DNA of 64,000 nucleotides from Hymenopus coronatus (GCA_030762935.1 CM060897.1:114076176-114140175); one strand, 5' to 3'; counted from the first letter of the stretch, positions 1 to 11,530 are shown. Program-made: numbers and translations. Notes: generated by a model from the letters alone, not told the origin.

Positions 1-215
1 TATATATCTTACGTTTTTTGAGCTATGGTGTTCACAGACGCACAAGCCCTTTTTCTAAAAAGTTTTTTTTAGTGCTGGGGGGAACTCAAACCGTATTTCC
101 GGAGAAATCTCCGATATAAATTTTTTTGGGTGGAATAAAATACCTTCTCTGTCCAATATGTACATTGTACATGCAGGCTAAAAGAATGTAAAAAGCAAGT
201 GTTGCGACTAAAAAT
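1..215 (+). repeat. ACT repeat, right-end fragment
   Basis: The segment carries the right-hand landmarks of the ACT repeat in forward orientation: TTTTTTGAGCTATG, a short acetylated-looking CA-poor tract, the GAAATCTCCGATAT block, and ACCTTCTCTGTCCAATATGTACATTGTACATG followed in degenerate form by AAAGAATGTAAAA. It is cut by the window edge. Bases 216-425 that follow hold nothing I recognise. Confidence 0.8.
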
Positions 216-425
216 CTATACAAAGGTAGTGAGAATGTCCTTTAGAAATAAAACGAATTTTATTCTTAACTAATGAAAAGATATAGCTTTTTTTCATTTG
301 GCGCATTGGAACTACCCAACAACTGAACTCCTAGTAGAACACGCGCTAGCTTATTAATAAAACTGACCTAATTTAAACCTCGTTTTCTCGTAAACAGTTT
401 TCTACACTTCAGATGCCGCACATGA

Positions 426-1300
426 TATTTTTACTTTCTCTCGACGTACTATGTACATAGTGTATAGAGAAGGTATTGTATTGCACCCAAAATTTGATAC
501 CAAGATTCACCGCAAATATATGTTTTGAGACTTCCTGTAATTTTTCTTTTTCCAGAAAAAGGTCCCCGTTTGCCTTTAGGCAGCATGGCCTCATAAACGC
601 AAAGTCCGTTAAATATCAAACTTTGTATTTCAGTTCGGCATCTTCCAAGTATGCAACACGAAGATTTTCAAGAAACTCCCCCTCCATACCCTTTAATAGG
701 ACAAGTTTTCCAAAATTTTGATTTCCTCCAACATTTTGATTTCCTCAAGAAGGCTAACGATTTCTATTGAAATATTGTATATTAAAATATTTACATGTCA
801 AATATATATCTTGGGATTTTCTGCGAATAGCCTCTTAAGAAGTCTATTCTGGATGAACTATATTAAACTTTTGCATAAATGCTAAACCGAAAGAGATAGA
901 CAAAATGTTGCCACACAACAAATTTAGATCTCATCAAAACCCACAATGTATGTCATCTACGTTTTTGTCGTGAATGTAACAGTTTCAGAGATATTCCTTG
1001 CAATTGTTCCCCCCCCCCAACTATAAAGTACTTATAGTTTTTTCAGATAGGAAATGTCAGTTTTTCTTTTGTTCTACTCCTGGCCAGGCAAAGAAGCGAT
1101 TTGCAATGACAATCGCATAACAACAGTTATTCATACATTTCACCAGCACCTTAGCATAGCGCAGTCCTTTAGTTCCCTTCTACTTATAAGGAACTAAGTA
1201 GAAGGAAGATTCTGGCAATGTGCATCTCGATTAGCATGGTGTAGAAAGAAGAATAAATTTTTGCAACAAGCTTGTTTGTAGAGAAGGTCATGCAAGTACA
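426..1300 (-). repeat. ACT repeat, near full-length, reverse
   Basis: Begins with TTTTACTTTCTCTCGACGTAC and the palindrome ACTATGTACATAGTG, then runs through the repeat in reverse order to GTAGAGAAGGTCATGCAAGTAC. The part from about 830 onward is mirrored in the right arm at 22445-22905. Confidence 0.85.
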
Positions 1301-2366
1301 ACACAAAGCATTCTTTTTAAAATAATACTCGAATTTCAGCAGTAAATTACTAAATTATAAAAAAGCATTTTGAAGAGTACTTAAAGTATCAATTTTTCCT
1401 ACAGTAAGTATGCTCATTATAAAACAATCGTATGTAAAATGTATATTTGTAAATCTAGTAGTGTAAAACTTGTATTTGGATTCCAATATTTTTAAAAATT
1501 GTCACAAGAAGTAATTTCCGCCACCCCCATTGGAAAATTTAATTTGGAGATCAGCAATTTTTATTTAAATAACCATAAAGTTACGTTTAAATATAGCAAA
1601 AATAGCATTATTATTGCGGATAAATAGCATAAAATTAAACAAGAACCTATATTCTGTGTTTTTTTTTCCAAATTTGAAAAGTTGCATTTTCCTTATGGAT
1701 AGTCCCTTTAATATGTAATTGAAATCAACTTTTTATGTATCAGAAATTGTCTGGGTTTAATGTACAATATTTATGCCAAACTTATATGCACATACTTGTA
1801 AAATTTCCCGATATTATTCCATTCTGATTTACTCTTCCTCAGTGTAATTTTTTCTAAATATAGTGTCACATCTGAAAAAAAGATATATCTTGAAATTTGG
1901 GTACTATGTTTATTATTGTTCAACAATATCACAACTAAGTAGTTCAGAAATTTTCGATCGCGTTTCCTTACGCTGTAATTTATAAGGAGGTACAATTCAT
2001 ATGATACTGGAAAGTAAATCGTATAAAAAAAGTTTAAAAATAAGAATGTAATAATCAACGAGAGCATTTTAAAATTGCCTACGATATAATAGCACTTCTT
2101 TGCCAATCATTTTTGTTTGAAAAACCTTTAAAGAATCTGTAACTATGCTAATCCTCTATTGCTTTATTTGTTTGAGAATCCCTGAGGCTTCGTTCCAATT
2201 AGTTGTTTACTTTAATGTCGACAAAACTAAATTTATTAGCAAGTTGGTCGTACTGATACTCATTTAAATCGCTATATAATAAACTTTAAAGTATGTACAA
2301 CTATAACATCCACATAGTTTTTAGGGAACAATTCTATTTGTATTTCTACCCTGAGAAAGTACTTAC
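1300..2366 (-). other. intron-like single-copy block beside the left donor
   Basis: Non-repetitive, AT-rich sequence that lies downstream (on the - strand) of the splice donor at 2361-2366. Its counterpart in the right arm is 21360-22440, the start of the first intron of the small heat shock gene. No open frame of substance is visible, so I read it as intron of a duplicated gene. Conservation of the whole block fits a shared origin more than selection. Confidence 0.5.
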
Positions 2367-2440
2367 CTAACGTATTGAAAAAGCAACAAGTTTAGGAATC
2401 CAATTAAGTGTTGTTTCTTGTACGTCCTCTCCGCTAGTGT
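2367..2440 (-). other. putative non-coding first exon of a divergent heat shock paralogue
   Basis: On the - strand, about 25-30 bases after a TATA box, a short ATG-free leader ends in CAATACGTTAG followed by the consensus donor GTAAGT (2366-2361). The right arm has the same arrangement at 21287-21359, where the donor can feed the start-codon exon at 23672. By symmetry this would be the leader exon of a second, leftward-transcribed small heat shock gene. Its coding exons would begin left of the window, because the right-arm distance from donor to start exon is about 2.3 kb. Leader start is inferred from TATA spacing only. Confidence 0.5.
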
Positions 2441-2462
2441 TTTTGGCTGCGCTACGAGCTGG

Positions 2463-2471
2463 CTTTATATA
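2463..2471 (-). promoter_or_regulatory. TATA box of the left-arm promoter
   Basis: TATATAAAG on the - strand, preceded by GACTCTGTAGG. The same box with near-identical flanks (GCTGAAGGTCGGACTCTGCAGG) sits at 21256-21264 on the + strand of the other arm. Conservation of box, leader and donor together supports a real promoter. Confidence 0.6.
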
Positions 2472-2474
2472 CCT

Positions 2475-3612
2475 ACAGAGTCGACCTTCAGCAGCGTGAG
2501 TAGATAAACAAAGGTTGTGTCACCACTCATTGAAGTCACCAGTTGGAGACGTCAAATGTGCAAGCAACTGGGACATAACTATTTGAGAGGGTGGAGAAAT
2601 TATTACAATTGTTATTCATTACTGTAATATAAAGTATAGTTTATGTGTCTCCCCTTACAATCTTTATATAATGTGCAGTGATAAATTAATTTACATCCTA
2701 GTCTTGAAAGTCAGTCTGAACTGAACGATGTCTACAAAGGCGCAAAAGTGTTACATTCTAAAATAGATTTATAAATTCTCAAAATACTTGCAGAATATGA
2801 GTCCTTTTGACATAAACTGGCAGGTTTTTAAGTTTACAACCGGCACATATATTTTTGGCATTCAAACAGAGGAAAATGTTTATTTATTACTGATACGTTG
2901 ATCATATTATTGGTAACCACGTTATCAATGTGCCATTTTAGGAACACCCAATTTGAAATGTTACGCATACTGTTTTGTGTAAAACAGCTGATATAGTTCA
3001 AATTTGGTTGTCATCGTTACAAATCTATCATAGTTTATGTATTTGTGGAAAGGATTTTATGTTTACATTTACTATGTTTTATTTATTTCTATTTTAGGTA
3101 TAACATGTGCATTTAGATTGTCATATGCTAATAATATCACACCATGTTATTTTCTAACCATTTCCTTACATTTTAACTGCTAACAAGGAATAAAACATGA
3201 TTAGTTTGTTAATAACAAAATATTTAAAAGAAATATCCTATTGCTAATAAACCCCACTCATTGAAAAACTCACAAAAGATTAAATAAAATGTAGAGTTGT
3301 CCAGGCTTTTAGCTCATGATTGTTTAAATGAAATGTCACCTGACGTTTCTAATCGACAACGGCCTACAAACCCGGAAACCTCTATATTTTACTGGATTAA
3401 CTCGGACCGCGAAGGCCTAAGCATGTATCAAAAAGATTGTTATTACAAACAAAATGTATAATTTATTGATAAACTAAAATTATAATTGAACATATATTTA
3501 CTTGAATATAATTGAACAGTTCAACAGCTCCGTAGATTACCTAAAGATCCCCCTTATTTGGACGATAGGGAGGCATGACTTGAGATTCTATTTCTTTGCA
3601 GGCAATACGGAT
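2475..3612. other. upstream region shared by both arms
   Basis: Single-copy sequence upstream of the left promoter, matched in inverted form at 20130-21250. It contains a conserved stretch CTCATTGAAGTCACC (2526-2540), which on the - strand reads GGTGACTTCAATGAG. This could be a degenerate heat shock element, but the repeats of NGAAN are imperfect. No coding potential is seen. Confidence 0.5.
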
Positions 3613-3766
3613 TAATTATCAATTTTACTTTCTCTACTACGTATGTAAAATGCATATAGTAGATAGAGGAGGTACTGTATTCACCCAAAATTCGATACCA
3701 ATATTTCACCGAAAATGTATGTTTTGAGACCACCCTGAATTAAAAAACACATTTTAAAAACATGTC

Positions 3767-3770
<4 letters not shown>

Positions 3771-3808
<38 letters not shown>
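3771..3808. repeat. (TG)n microsatellite
   Basis: About 19 uninterrupted TG units, then TGTGCG and TGTGCC variants. It lies at the position where every ACT repeat carries an AC/GT tract, so it grew from an internal seed in the element. Confidence 0.95.
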
Positions 3809-3813
<5 letters not shown>

Positions 3814-4740
3814 GCCTGTGCCTGTGGAGACCATAGTTCAAAAACTAAAAGTCGGTTAAATACCAAACTTGATATTTAGGTTCAGTATCTTCCAGGGATG
3901 CCTTATGAAGATTTTCACGGAAATCCCCCCGCCTGCAAATCAATTAGAATATTTAGATTTTCTGAAAAACAATTCTATTGATTTTGATTAAGATCTCTTG
4001 TATTTAAGATATGTATATGACCAATAAAATGTATCTCTTGAATTTTCTGGCAATATACTCTGAATACCTCTTTATTCTGGATGAATTTTAGTATGTACAT
4101 TTTTCATAACTAGTAAACATTAACGGGTAGACAAAAACTTACTACGAAATAATGTAGATCTCATTAAAACACAGAATTTATGTCATATACATATTTTTTG
4201 TGGAGTTAACCGTTTTCGAGATATTCTTTGTTATTGGTTACAGTTTTAAAATATTAAAGCTTTTCTCATCCGGGAACTTTTAAACGCAACGAAACGGATT
4301 TCAATTACATAGCAACCAAATTTTTAAAACATTTGACTGTCAGTTTAGTCTAGTGTATTCCCTTATTTTACTTCCACTTAACAAGGAACTAACTAATAAG
4401 ACCATTTCTGCTAACGTTTACCTCGATTAGCCTGCAGTAGATAGGGGAATAGGTTTATTAACAATAATTTGTTACAGAGGTATAAAGAAATTTACGTGAA
4501 TGAAATACATCAGATTTTTAGAAAAAAGAACTATGCGTGTGTCTGTGGATAGCACAGCTCAAAAACTTATGACCGTATAATACCCAACTTGGTATTTAAG
4601 TTTAGTATCTTCCAAGGATGCGACACAACCACCCTACACCAGGCTACCCTTTACATGGAAAAATATTTGTTTTTTACAAAAATGACTAATGATTTTGATT
4701 AGAATGCCGTATATTAAAGATATTTACATAACAAATAACA

Positions 4741-4785
4741 TATATATATATATATATGTATATATATACACACACACACACATTG
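4741..4785. repeat. (TA)n and (CA)n microsatellite
   Basis: An alternating TA run interrupted by TG, followed by a short CA run, inside the middle ACT copy. Confidence 0.9.
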
Positions 4786-6419
4786 CATTTTTTGGGAATA
4801 ATTTCTGAAAACCTATTCATCGTAGATGGTTTTGCTCAATGTGCGTAACTGCTAAACCGGAAGGGCTAGTCAAAGTATTACTGCACAAAAATGTAAATCT
4901 CGTTAAAACACACAATTTATGACACATACATTTTTGTTGTAGGATTGACCATTTCCGAGGTATTCCGAGTTATTGGTTTCAATTTTGAGCTACTTTTCTC
5001 TAACGGTAGGTATCTTTCCTTCGTCTTTCTTCTGTTTACCTATTTCCGGTAAGCAAAGAGACGACATTTCAATTATTTCTCATAGCGATCGTCTTTTAAG
5101 ACAACTGAATATCGCTTTAACCTAATAACTTACCTTACTTCTCTTCTCCTTACATAAACTCAAGTAATCACACCAAATATGGCAATGTTTAGCTCGATTA
5201 GCATGATGTACATAAAAATTAACGTTTTTTAACTAAATTTTCTTCAGCTAGAGAAAGTAATTATCATTGAACACATTATCATATTTTTACTTTCTCTACA
5301 CGTACTATGTAAATAGTGTATAAAGAGGGTATTGCACTCGTATAGCACCCAAAATTCGATACCAGGATTTCAACAGAAATATATGTTTAGTGAATCCTTG
5401 AATCCAAAAACAGCATTTTTAGAAAAATGTCCGTGTGTGTCTGTATGTCTGTCAGTGTGTGTGTGCGCGCGCGTGCATGTATGTATGTATGTGTGTCTGT
5501 AGGCTGCATAGCTCAAAAACGAAAAGTCCGTTAACCACCAAATTTGGGGTTTAAGTTCGGTATCTCCCAACGATGCAAAAAGGAGATTTTCAAGAAAGTC
5601 CATCCACATACCAACTACCCTCTTCATGGGAAAAAATTCGTAAATTTTGATTTTATCAAAAAGAGCCCTTATGGTTTGGATGAAAATATCGTATATTTAA
5701 GATTTTTACATCGCAAACAAGATGTATATCCTTACTTTTCTGAGAATAGCCTCTGAAAACATGTTTATTGTGGATGAATTTTGCGGAATTTTGCGTAACT
5801 AGTAAACCGTAAGAAATGGACAAAAGCTTACAAAACAAAACATCTAGAGCTTTTTAAAAAAAAAAAATTATGTCATATACATTTTTTCGTGCAGTTGACC
5901 GTTTGAGAGAAATTTCTTAGTTTTGGTTTTAGCTTTAAATTACTTATACCTTTCTCATACGAGAATGTTTGAATTACGAAGAAACTTCCATCACTTAGCA
6001 ACCAGCTTTTAAAAGATTTGACTTTAATCTAGTGTATACCCTTATTAGCCTTCTGCTTAAAAGGAAGAAAGTAATAAGACTCTTTCTGCTATTTTTTCGA
6101 TTAGTATGAAGGATAGGGAAGAATAATCATGTTAACAATAATTTATTACAGAGATGTAGTGAAAGTCAGGTGAATGGAACACATCAGATTTTTTTCTATT
6201 AATATATTCTATGAGGACATTTTAAACGAATAATGAGCAGCCGGGGTACATTGGACGAGGATCGCTTAGGACAGAGGGAAATGGAAAAAACTAGAGAGGG
6301 AGATACGAAAGTGCAGCACATATCGGTAAAGTGAATAGTGTAGTAAATGTGAAAAGTGAGATAAAAACTGATGGTGCAGACAAAACTGATTATAGGAGCA
6401 TAAGGTTAGTATCATTGCA

Positions 6420-6632
6420 TTACAATACATTACTTTATTCCCTATCCCCCACAGAGTCTGCAAGTATGAATGTGAGAGTGAATGTGCGTGTGTATTAGTA
6501 ATATAATAATGATTAACCTAATGTTCTAACCTACAGTAATACGAGTTGTTTCACAAATCAAAGCCCCCGATATGACCATTCAAGTTAAAGGGGGCTATAC
6601 AAATGAAAAAAAGATACATTACCAGGCCAAAA
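6420..6632 (+). mobile_element. SINE D, 5'-truncated, left arm only
   Basis: It has the D-family body CCCTATCCCCCACAGAGTCTG and GTGAGAGTGAATGTG, and the D tail, in which AAAGCCCCC and GGGGGCT can pair as a hairpin. The tRNA head is missing. ATACATTAC borders the element on the left and recurs as GATACATTACC on the right. The right arm has a single uninterrupted version of that site near 16920, so the element landed after the inverted duplication formed. Confidence 0.75.
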
Positions 6633-6639
6633 GTGACAA

Positions 6640-6985
6640 GTTGAAGAAGTGGTTAAGAAAGTTAAAATATTAGAAAAACACCCAAAATCTCATGGATTGG
6701 CACTCCATATTGCTATACAAATTCCGAGATATCCCTACCCATAAAGGAGGCCCTTGCTCTGAAGGGATGTCATGGGTTCTATTTATTTATTTATTTATTT
6801 ATAATGGATGTTAAACGTGTATGCTGGGCTAAGTTGATGCAAAAATACACATTAACTGGCTGTATGGATGGAATGAGTGTGTGAGTGAGAGAGAGTGTAT
6901 GTGTGAGTGTATGGCTGGTTGAATGGGTGTTTACCTTACAGTCAAGTATGACCAAAGGTCCCAATTACATAATAGGTCAATTAGC
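6640..6985. other. arm sequence, non-coding, with (TTTA)n
   Basis: Shared in inverted form with 16575-16925. It includes a TTTA microsatellite at about 6781-6803 and a GAGAGAGTGTATGTGTGAGTG tract. The paired text TTGAAGAAGTGG ... GGCCTTGCTCTGAAGGG-like in both arms suggests an old, unclassified repeat. No gene is apparent. Confidence 0.5.
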
Positions 6986-7084
6986 ATCTAAGTTGCTTTC
7001 TTTGAAGGAGAGACACCACAATAGGGCACGAAAAATAAGTGAAGTAAGTCGCCATTGGAATTGTCTTCTCAAAATAATACGAGA

Positions 7085-7250
7085 TAACCTTGTGGTTTAC
7101 CCAGAAACATGCAAGTCAGTTGAGAAATTCAATGCCATGTTGGCATGTTGCCACGATAACTTAGTGGTAGGGCAACCGGCTAGAGATCGGGAGATTCGTG
7201 GTTCTAATCCCCGCTATGACATTGAATTTTTCGTCTGACTACCTACCAGG
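7085..7250 (+). mobile_element. SINE C (tRNA-derived)
   Basis: The tRNA-like head has an A-box region (TAACTTAGTGGTAGGGCAACC) and a B box (GTGGTTCTAATCCCC), followed by GACATTGAATTTTTCGTCTGACT. It is preceded by the family's conserved AACCTTGTGGTTTACCCAG leader. The right arm keeps a remnant at 16515-16565, so this insertion is older than the duplication. Bases 7255-7310 resemble the tail of SINE B on the - strand. Confidence 0.75.
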
Positions 7251-7644
7251 TGAAGTTTTATTTATGGACGCTCTTTAACTGTCATGTCTTTCAGCTCCTC
7301 TTCTAGGTTTGCAGTGCACGCAGATGGCGCGGATGCATGCAATGTGAGGAACACTCTAGAGCTTCAAAAATCAAGAAATAGCCCAGTTAAAGTATTTAAG
7401 AAAGAAATTTTAAAAACTTTATGGACTTAGTATAAAGCACTTACTAACCATTACAGATATACTTCATTGCGTTGCAATTCCATTTAATTTATTGATAATT
7501 AAACCATATTATATATTAGAGAAGAAACCAAAATAAACATAATTGTGTTCTTAATGTCTATCTGAGTCAATTCGTGGAAGAACTGACGACTCAAAAAATT
7601 ATCAACAAGGATTTCTTCATTTTGCTACGTTAAATATTCCTGAA

Positions 7645-8525
7645 TTACGAATATGTAAACGGGGGACAGTTAAATATGTATTAGTATTCACTACTAAAAC
7701 AATAGCCAATACTTTGTAAGAGGTAGAAAACAGATCTACACGTAAATTTTCTATATTACAGGCTGTAAAAGTATTTTACAAGCACTTAATTGCATTTAGT
7801 TCCATAAACAAGCATTATATTTTATTAGATTGAGTATAAATTACATGAATTCAAACAACAAAATACTAATTTTAAATTTATTTGGATTCCCTTTCCTACT
7901 GGTAAAGCTTATAACGATATGGTAGATAAGGCAGCCAAACGTTCATTTGCAAATGGCAGGGACGTTCAACTGGGTTTGCCAGCAAATTATTTTAAGGTTC
8001 TGTGGAAAGAGCTAATGAGAAAATAGGCTGAAGCGTAGTGGAAAATGGAAGGTTTATTTAAGGGCAAAATTTGCTTTGAAGAATCTTAATTATCAAGAAA
8101 ACCAATAGTCACAATCAACAGACTTCATAGTAACAGAACATCATTGAAAGATACACTATTTAAAATCAGCAATTGTAAATGATAAAATGTGTTCATGCTG
8201 TTTAGCAGGTGAAACGCAGATCATATATTCTCACAGTGTCACCGAATTCAGGATGAAATAAATAGTTTACTTGAGGGTTTAGACAAACCTATTAGATATT
8301 GTCTGTATTAAATGGAATTTTGGTCTATAATGTATATTACTAAATTCATTAATGATCTAAATGTACAAATTTAAATGCATACATTTATGATACTATTAAA
8401 TCCAAGTTTGTTGTTGTTTTTACCTTTCCTATATTGCAATAAAACCATGTAATTTGTGAATGTTTACGTGATAGGTAGATAGGTCGTGCCCATTAATATA
8501 TATTAAAAAAATAATAATAATTAAA
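7645..8525 (+). pseudogene. LINE fragment: RNase H end and zinc-knuckle tail, broken
   Basis: Conceptual translation gives pieces of the C-terminal part of a non-LTR retrotransposon: an IFSILQAVKVFYKHL segment, FKFIWIPFPTGKAYNDMVDK (the WIPSHxGxxGNExADKxAK block of RNase H), and near 8185-8260 a Cys-x-x-Cys ... His ... Cys pattern (CSCCLAGETQ). Stops and frameshifts interrupt it. It ends in an A-rich tail with TAATAATAATT at about 8505-8525, typical of a LINE 3' end. It fills the start of the spacer between the two arms. Confidence 0.75.
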
Positions 8526-8839
8526 AAACTAGGGCTGCGAAGTCTACGGATGGCTTGGTTACCATCTCCGGGGCTAACAGCAGTGGGACGGAGTATCGGT
8601 CATGACAATTTTGGGCTCTTTTTGCGTCTGTATGGCCGACCTGCTGGCCACGTGTTACAGAAAGCTATATGAATATGGAAGATCAGATTTCAGTTATTCT
8701 TCTAGAACAACTGTTTCGAATATAATAATCATTCAGCCTTTTTACCATTCTGAAAGATGAAATAATCAACTTCCCACTATACGTGAAATTTGTATCTAGC
8801 AGTCTCGTGTACCATCTGCAATTAAAGACATTATCTATT
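8526..8839. other. unassigned spacer sequence
   Basis: Contains a relatively GC-rich stretch (about 8535-8650) that I cannot classify, followed by ordinary AT-rich sequence. No convincing frame on either strand. Confidence 0.4.
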
Positions 8840-8918
8840 GTTAATTCAAAATCTTCTCGGGCTTCTAGCCAGGTAAAAACTTGGCTTGACACCAAGCCCG
8901 AGAAGATTTTGAATTAAC
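8840..8918. repeat. perfect 25-bp inverted repeat (hairpin)
   Basis: Bases 8840-8864 are the exact reverse complement of 8894-8918, with a 29-base loop. The arms start GTTAATTCAAAATC and include TTCTCGGGCTT. It lies in the spacer of the large inverted duplication. A perfect match is unusual among the diverged repeats here. Confidence 0.95.
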
Positions 8919-8939
8919 ACGTCGCCAGGAAAGCTTTAG

Positions 8940-9175
8940 TTCTTATTATCTATTGTTGTTGGTCATGTACAAAGCTAAGTAGACACAGTGGATTGGTAAA
9001 GCAATGTTAATGTTCGCGTACTGATTGTATATTCTAGGGCTCTATTAAACAAAGGTGGGGTCAGTTTTCTCCTTGCTTTGGTGTTTGTGATGATAATGTT
9101 TGGTGTTTAAACTTCTGGGTCATTAGCGAAAACCAGAAACATTCGTTACTAAAATCAAGTGGCTAAGTCAGTAAA
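8940..9175. repeat. segment with an inverted copy at 36480-36715
   Basis: Shared text includes ATAGTTGTTGTTCGTCATGTAC-like sequence, CTCTATTAAA, AGAAAACTGGCCCC-like and CAGAAACATTCGTTACTAAAA, in opposite orientation at the two sites. The neighbouring blocks 9510-9720 and 9785-9850 match 34660-34830 and 34490-34560 in the same inverted order, so this is one larger inverted duplication. Confidence 0.75.
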
Positions 9176-9184
9176 ATAAATGGC

Positions 9185-9505
9185 TTTCTCTAGATATCTG
9201 CCAAAATGTATTGTTAAAAGGCTTATTCTTCTATTTAATTTATGGAATCGAGAAAAAGTTAGCAGAAATGGTCTTATTACTTGCTTTCTTTTAAGTAAAA
9301 GGGAAATAATGGAATACCATAAACTAAACCAATGGTCAAAATTTAAAAACTAGTTTCTAAGTGATTGAAGTTGAGTCTTAAGAAATTATTCGAAAAAATT
9401 CAAGATATAAACTTTACTTTTTACGTAAATATATTTAATATATAATATTTTAATCAAAATAGGTACAGTCATTTTTGAGAAAATCAACCGTTTCGAAAAG
9501 TTTCC
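9185..9505 (+). repeat. ACT repeat, internally deleted, forward
   Basis: Starts GGCTTTCTCTAGATATCTG, keeps the region with AGCAGAAATGGTCTTATTACTTG, jumps to AATTCAAGATATAAAC and ends after CATTTTTGAGAAAATCA. Confidence 0.75.
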
Positions 9506-9509
9506 ATGT

Positions 9510-9720
9510 AACGAGTTTTAATTATGTACATACTACGTGTTGAGACAATTATAACTTAAATTGTAATTAAATTTCAGTATAATAAAGCTTCTCATGGCGG
9601 AAACCAAAACGAGTTTAAGAAAATTAAAAACAATAGAGCTAAAAGCAAATCCCCAAAACAAAAAGCACACTTGCTTTAAATTGAATAATTAAAAAAAAAC
9701 TGCAGCTATAACAACAATAT
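9510..9720. repeat. segment with an inverted copy at 34660-34830
   Basis: The block with CTCATGGCGGAAACCAAAACG and GTACATACTACGTGTTGAGAC is found reverse-complemented at 34660-34830. No coding signal. Confidence 0.7.
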
Positions 9721-9784
9721 CGTACCAGAACAACTGAAATTAAAATAAAACTAGATGTCAATCTTAAAAGGCAGGGAAGAGAAA

Positions 9785-10680
9785 AATTTAAAAATATGAT
9801 GTGTTCCATTTACATGACTTTCTCTACATCTCTGTGGCAAATTATTTTTAATAAGGTTATTCTTCTATTTCATACTAATCGAGATAAACACTAACAGAAA
9901 TGGTCTTATTACTTAGTTCCTTATAAATAGAAGGGAAATAAGGGAGTTCATTAGGCTAAGCCGACAGTCAACTGTTTTAAAATGCGGTTGCTATGGGATT
10001 GAAATCCGTTTCTTTATGTGACTAGGTGCTGACAAGTTCCCGTATGAGAAAAGTTTCAAGTATTTTAAAACTGAAACCAAAAACAAGGAATATCTTGAAA
10101 ACGGCCAACTGCAAGAAAAAAAGTGTTTATGACCTAAATTGTGTGTTTTAACGAGATTTAAATGTTTTGTGCGGTAAATTTTTGTCTATCTCTTAAGGTT
10201 TACCAGTTATGCAAAATTCATGAAACATCATCCAGAATGAACAGGTCTTCAGAAACGATTGCCAGAAAGTTCAAAATATACATTTTATCTGTGATGTAAA
10301 TAGTCTCAGTATGCAGCTTTTTTTTTCAAAATTGTTAGAACTATTATTCAGAAAATTACAATTTTCAAAAAATGCTACATTTAACGAATGGTTGGGGGGG
10401 TGGATTTTTTTTTTTTGAAAAGCTTCTTGTCGAATTCTTGGAAAATACTGAACTAAAATATGAAGCTAGGTATTAAACGGACCTTTCGTTTTTGAGCTAT
10501 GCTGTCGATAGACACGCACACAGACACGGAATTTTTTCTAAAAATGTTTTATTCAGACTCAGGAGACTTAAAAATATATATATATTTCCAGTGAAATCTC
10601 GGTATCCAATCTTAGGGTGGAATACAATACTTCCTGTATACACTATGTTCAGAGTACGTAAAGAGAAAGTAAAAAGCTGA
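9785..10680 (+). repeat. ACT repeat, full-length, forward
   Basis: Runs from TTCCATTTACATGACTTTCTC to GTACGTAAAGAGAAAGTAAAAA with all internal landmarks. The AC tract is short here (GACACGCACACAGACACGG). Confidence 0.85.
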
Positions 10681-10784
10681 GATACCGCTCCGATATTATC
10701 CACTAGAATCTCTTTAGTACTCGCAGGAAGTGCTCAGTGACCCGTAAACTGCTAGACCAGCACAGTCTACCAGTACATGACGAA

Positions 10785-11530
10785 CCGTCAATTGCCGGAA
10801 ATACATGTTTTGGGCCTCCCTGAATAAAAAAAATAGAAAAAGGTTCTTGAGTGACTGTGGGCAGCATATCTCAAAAACGAAAAGACAGTTATACATGAAA
10901 CTTGGTATTTAAGTTTGGTATCTTCCAAAGATACGACATGAAGATTTTCAAGTAAATCTCCACCCCCAAACTCTGCTTTACATGGAACATTTTTCGAAAT
11001 TTTTGATTTTCTCAAAAAAGGTTCTTACGATTTTAATTAAAATGTTTATGTTTAAGATATTTTTATGATTAACGGTTTCAATTTCAGCCACGAAGACATT
11101 TTTTCTCTCGTTTGTCATTTGTTTATTCCTGGCAAACAAAGAGATTGGAATTTAAATTTTTTTCACATAACGACCGGTTTTTAAGGGACAAGACTATCGC
11201 TTTTACCTGTGCATTTTCTTATTTTCCTTCTACTTACAAGGAAGCTATTAATAAGACTAATTCTGCTTATGTTTATTTGTTTAACATTATGTAGATAAAA
11301 AAATAGTGTTTTGAATAAAATATTTGTTTACCGAACAGGTAGAGAAAATCATGTGAATGGAATACATTAGATTTTTTGCTCTCCTATTTACAAGAAATCC
11401 AGTAATATGGACAACTTCTGCTAATGCTTATCGGGATTATCGTGAAGTAGATAGAAGAATAAACTTTTTAACAACAATTTGTTACAGAGATGTAAAGTAC
11501 GTCATATGAATGGAACTCATCATATTTTTT
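10785..11530 (-). repeat. two ACT repeat fragments, reverse
   Basis: The first (10785-11385) starts inside the element at GCCGGAAATACATGTTTTGG and ends GTAGAGAAAATCATGTGAATG. The second (11385-11530) keeps only the last 150 bases. They are chained like the copies at 3615-6195. Confidence 0.8.

Larger units (their letters stand above)
3615..6195 (-). repeat. three ACT repeats chained head to tail, reverse
   Basis: Three successive copies at about 3615-4505, 4505-5275 (lacking its outer end) and 5280-6195. Each begins with an ACTTTCTCTAC-type end or truncated equivalent and closes with AGAGAAAGT(C/A)A, GTGAATGGAACACATCAG. The same trio exists in the opposite orientation in the right arm, including the truncation of the middle copy, so the chain was formed before the inverted duplication. 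Confidence 0.85.
830..7645. repeat. left arm of large inverted duplication
   Basis: This arm reads, in reverse complement, like 15680-22905. Unique anchors show it. The GGGGGTGGCGGAAATTACTTC stretch near 1510-1530 matches the region near 22225. The promoter and first-exon block at 2361-2555 matches 21181-21365. The text around 3330-3600 matches 20135-20400, and the Sec-like text at 7300-7640 matches 15680-16060. The three chained ACT repeats at 3615-6195 match 17390-20125 one for one. The two arms differ by many substitutions and by SINE insertions, so this is an old genomic duplication and not an assembly echo. The arm ends at about 7645, where a LINE fragment starts in the spacer. Confidence 0.85.

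Noticed and set aside
1771..2106. 111-codon open frame on the - strand
   Set aside because: It sits in intron-like sequence beside the left donor. The right-arm counterpart does not keep the frame, and the peptide is rich in Phe, Tyr and Leu as expected for AT-rich DNA.
3615..6195. CRISPR-like array of regularly spaced repeats
   Set aside because: The units are about 0.9 kb transposon-like copies in an animal genome; there are no short repeats with unique spacers.
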